In this document: piece after piece, positions 20,447 through 22,848 of the stretch | How the letters are laid out: every line of letters starts with the position of its first letter | Position numbering within the stretch: position 1 is the first letter of the stretch | Source: Haplomitrium mnioides | Lineage: Eukaryota > Marchantiophyta > Haplomitriopsida > Calobryales | Assembly: GCA_049999725.1 (NCBI GenBank) | Contig: JBNGIS010031636.1 | Location: 1-22,848 of the forward strand | Reading direction: 5' to 3' | DNA: 22,848 bases | The notes under the pieces: model-generated | What the model was told of the DNA's origin: nothing | Databases searched by the model: none | Seen by the model: only the letters and a program-made list of their open reading frames with translations | Made by a program: the position numbers and the translations under genes

Positions 20447-21231
20447 AGACGCAATAGAGTTATGCAAAATTCCCAATGAAAACTATAGATCCAACCCAAG
20501 CCTTGGAAGCAAATCAAAACCCTTAGTAGACCTTGAGAAAGACTTGCAAACCAAAAATGATGGAGGCCCTACAAACCAAATAGAAATAATAGAAATGAAG
20601 CTCTCAACTCTAAGAGAGAAGCGCATGTAGTAGGAGAGAATGAAGGTTGTTGGAAGAGAGGTGGGAGAAGATGCAAATCATAGAAAAGCACTAGTCATAG
20701 AGGATCCACATTGTGTTATCGTGGTATGCAACCTTTGAAAACGCAACAATGATTTTCATATGTGGCTAGGTGTGCAAGGGACTATGGGGAGGAGCCCTCT
20801 CAAAGGTAGAAAAAAAGGGAGAGATATGAGAGAGGGAAGAGGACAGCGGGTTCTATACAGTTGTTCAAGTTGTAGTATAGTTGTTGTTATCATCTATCGG
20901 GGTTCAGTGTGCACTAGTGGGAGTATTCTAGCGGGCAACAATACATGCTTAGAAGTGGCAACTAGAATCAATGCATAAGGCTAACGCAAAGAGATCGTAG
21001 GACTTCAGAGATCGAAATCAATTCAACATCACTGGTTGCACATACAAAACGGATAGAATTTCTACTCACAATACATTGGGCGAGGGGATGAATGTCTGGG
21101 AAGCTATCCCAAATGGATGTAAATGGGTGGATTATAAAGGGAACCAAGGTTACAAGGGTTAGACGGCTATTCCCAATGATAAAATCTAGCATTCAAAAGT
21201 ATTCTACCTAGTCTAGACAGATATAAGCGTG

Positions 21232-21396
21232 AGTCCGATACATCGAGGTTAGAACAAAATAGAGACTCAGAAGATTCCAAGACGGGGCAAAATAAGGACT
21301 CCAAAGGATTGGCTAAGGGTCGAAATGGCAATGCCAATCTCTTGGATAAATGGCAAAATATGGACTCTGATATATCGGATCTAGGCAAAGCAGTGA
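21232..21396 (+). repeat. Five 33-bp units encoding an 11-residue repeat
   Basis: In the frame of the broken gene, units start at 21232, 21265, 21298, 21331 and 21364. The second to fourth read TQKIPRRGKIR, TPKDWLRVEMA and MPISWINGKIW. The first and fifth have the same pattern, with a TAG at unit position 7 (21250 and 21382). Shared features are T/S-P at positions 1-2 and K-I near positions 9-10. A GACTC or GAGTC at unit boundaries marks the period in the DNA. The multiple-of-three period supports past coding in this frame. Confidence 0.65.
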
Positions 21397-22146
21397 CTCT
21401 GACAGAATGGAGTCAGTGGACAAAGTGGTGACTCCGATGGAACGAAATTACCACCAGCTAGAGTTAGACCAGAGGTTAAAAGGAAGAACCAGTCAGCAAG
21501 CTTAGTCTAGCGAACATTATTGGGTACTAAAGACAATAGATTGGGGGAGTTGTTGGGTCTAAAGGTGACGTCAGAGGTACGAGTTGTCAGAAGTGTCATT
21601 CCAACTTCCTTGTGGAAAACGGCATTAGACGGCGATGAGGGATTGGAAAAAAGAAGGAACCAAAGGGCTTTTGAAGGGACAGTCGGTCCCATCCGAAAAG
21701 ATATAGTCAATAAGCAGAAGAATGGCTTGGGTCCTACGGTTTAGCGGAAGATAAATTTGAGGGACATATGGATAGAAAACAAGCACTATGCGGCAGTTAT
21801 CCCAACGGAATGCAACAAACCAACAACTGCAACCTTGTGATATTTCTCGATGAACTGAGCCTTAGAACTATTTCTTCAACACATATAACCATGATCAATG
21901 AAATCCAGCAGACATAGGAAAGACTCGAATGTTAGGGTATGCAATTATCAAAGCTCAGATGTGAAAAGTGAGAACTCTTTACTCATAAGAAATGATACAT
22001 GTACTAAGGACTATGAGGTCCATCTTCTCCAGATTATAAGAGCCACTAACACTCACTAGCAGATCAACCACGCAAATCCAGTGGTTGATAACTTAGTGTG
22101 TGTAGCTTATGCTGAAATCCATATAACTCAAATGTACCTTTTATGA

Positions 22147-22848
22147 AAATAGATAAGAGGAATCACCCAACACAGAGTGTGACTTCTTTGTCTGAATTGA
22201 GTCCTTTTTCTTACGCTCCGGACATGGCAAGGGAATCGACACGAAGAGGAACACATAAACAGAGAGAGGTAGGCCCGTTTTTGTCATGTTGTCCTTTTGT
22301 TGCTAGCCTCAACATACAAATATTATCCAAAGTAAGACGACATATAACATAGGAACTGGCACACAGATTGGCACATATACACTTACTACTTAACCCTACA
22401 ATAGAAGTGTCACCATCGGAACCACTCAAAAGAACTTCAAAGCAAAATATCAACACCCTAAGCCCTTTGTAGGAACTATATATGAGGCTGATACTTACAT
22501 TCTTCTTAGCAAACTCAGCACAGCAGCTTCTCTAATGCATAAGATATGATTTCTCTTTTTGTAATTTCTACTATCTCTCCTTCTTTCCTTCAAGTAATTT
22601 CACCATATGTAGAAATACACATAGACAGTATCCCAAACATAGACATGGTCAGACTCTCCTCACAATCTCCATAGATCTTCTTATGTTCCTCTTAGCACAC
22701 GCCACAAAATGATTCTCCCCCAAAGTCTCTACATTTCGATTCCATATCTTCTTCTCTTCTCGTCCGAGAGAACTAGAGTAACATTGTTGAATAACCAGTT
22801 AGGTGAGCCAAGCAAGAAAGAGAGAGAGAGCCAGCATGAGAGCCAGAG
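22147..22848. other. No gene supported; AG-rich right edge
   Basis: A 69-codon frame (22143-22352) overlaps the end of the broken coding region and may be its frameshifted continuation, but no motif supports it. After 22352 all frames have frequent stops. The window ends in AG-rich sequence (AAGAAAGAGAGAGAGAGCC near 22816-22834), a short AG microsatellite. Confidence 0.35.

Larger units (their letters stand above)
19555..22146 (+). pseudogene. Unrecognised broken coding region
   Basis: Three frames read by eye form a chain. About 19555-20230 begins MTTLKLPSDFLILECDRNKN. About 20220-20978 includes KINSKLKYSDTQY, then IEIIEMKLSTLREKRM near 20556-20603. About 20950-22146 includes NVWEAIPNGCKWVDYKG near 21091-21141 and CTKDYEVHLLQIIRAT near 22003-22050. 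In the last frame, from 20950 to 21837, stops are nine TAG, two TGA and no TAA. After that come a few TGA, a TAA at 21886 and a TAG at 22057. Two internal repeats keep the frame: a 36-codon duplication (20231-20446) and an 11-residue repeat (21232-21396). This is hard to explain without past coding. No domain is recognised. The 19555-20230 part is least certain, because the minus strand is also open for 106 codons at 20024-19704. Confidence 0.5.

Noticed and set aside
21115-21129. GCKWV residues suggesting a copia-type reverse transcriptase
   Set aside because: Only five residues match the familiar motif. The surrounding conserved residues expected on either side are absent.
20950-21837. Genetic code with TAG read as glutamine
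   Set aside because: It would fit the many in-frame TAG codons, but the same loci carry frameshifts plus TGA and TAA stops. Methylation-driven decay of dead genes is simpler.

Overview
The window looks like intergenic DNA from a large, repeat-rich eukaryotic nuclear genome, most likely a land plant. It is AT-rich and shows plant-like GT-AG intron signals. There are three decayed protein-coding loci, many minisatellites and a long satellite array. The nonsense mutations look like loss of methylated cytosines at CAG and CG. A seed-free plant or gymnosperm would fit, but nothing seen fixes the lineage. A run of exactly 100 N at 3223-3322 is an assembly gap. I see no intact gene, rRNA, tRNA or CRISPR array.

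Layout: (1) 10-3044, minus strand: a broken gene whose middle and C-terminal parts carry the DGMD, LQLDN..RENKN and HTHDQIDQMF signatures of the DUF7869 family of eukaryotic, often repeat-associated proteins. (2) 3323-4480: no gene; a long hairpin and a weak TATA-like site. (3) 4483-7683, plus strand: a broken, unrecognised gene with one clear 100-bp intron and probably a second, which holds a 24-bp palindromic minisatellite. (4) 7936-18593: a roughly symmetrical repeat structure. A 25-bp tandem array, an AT-rich stretch and a short end motif lie on the left. A 7.7-kb array of about 123 units of 62 bp follows. Then come the same end motif, AT-rich stretch and 25-bp array in inverted order and orientation. 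The satellite is bounded on both sides by 29-bp inverted repeats (27/29 identical). (5) 19555-22146, plus strand: a third broken, unrecognised coding region, with an in-frame 36-codon tandem duplication and an 11-residue protein repeat.

The most interesting items are the inverted-repeat-bounded satellite with foldback-like arms, the near-exclusive use of TAG among interior stops in two of the dead reading frames, and the recurrence of palindromic ATGCGCAT-type minisatellites across the window, including one translated inside the DUF7869-type gene. No family name is proposed for loci 3 and 5. All frame readings were done by eye and no database search was possible.
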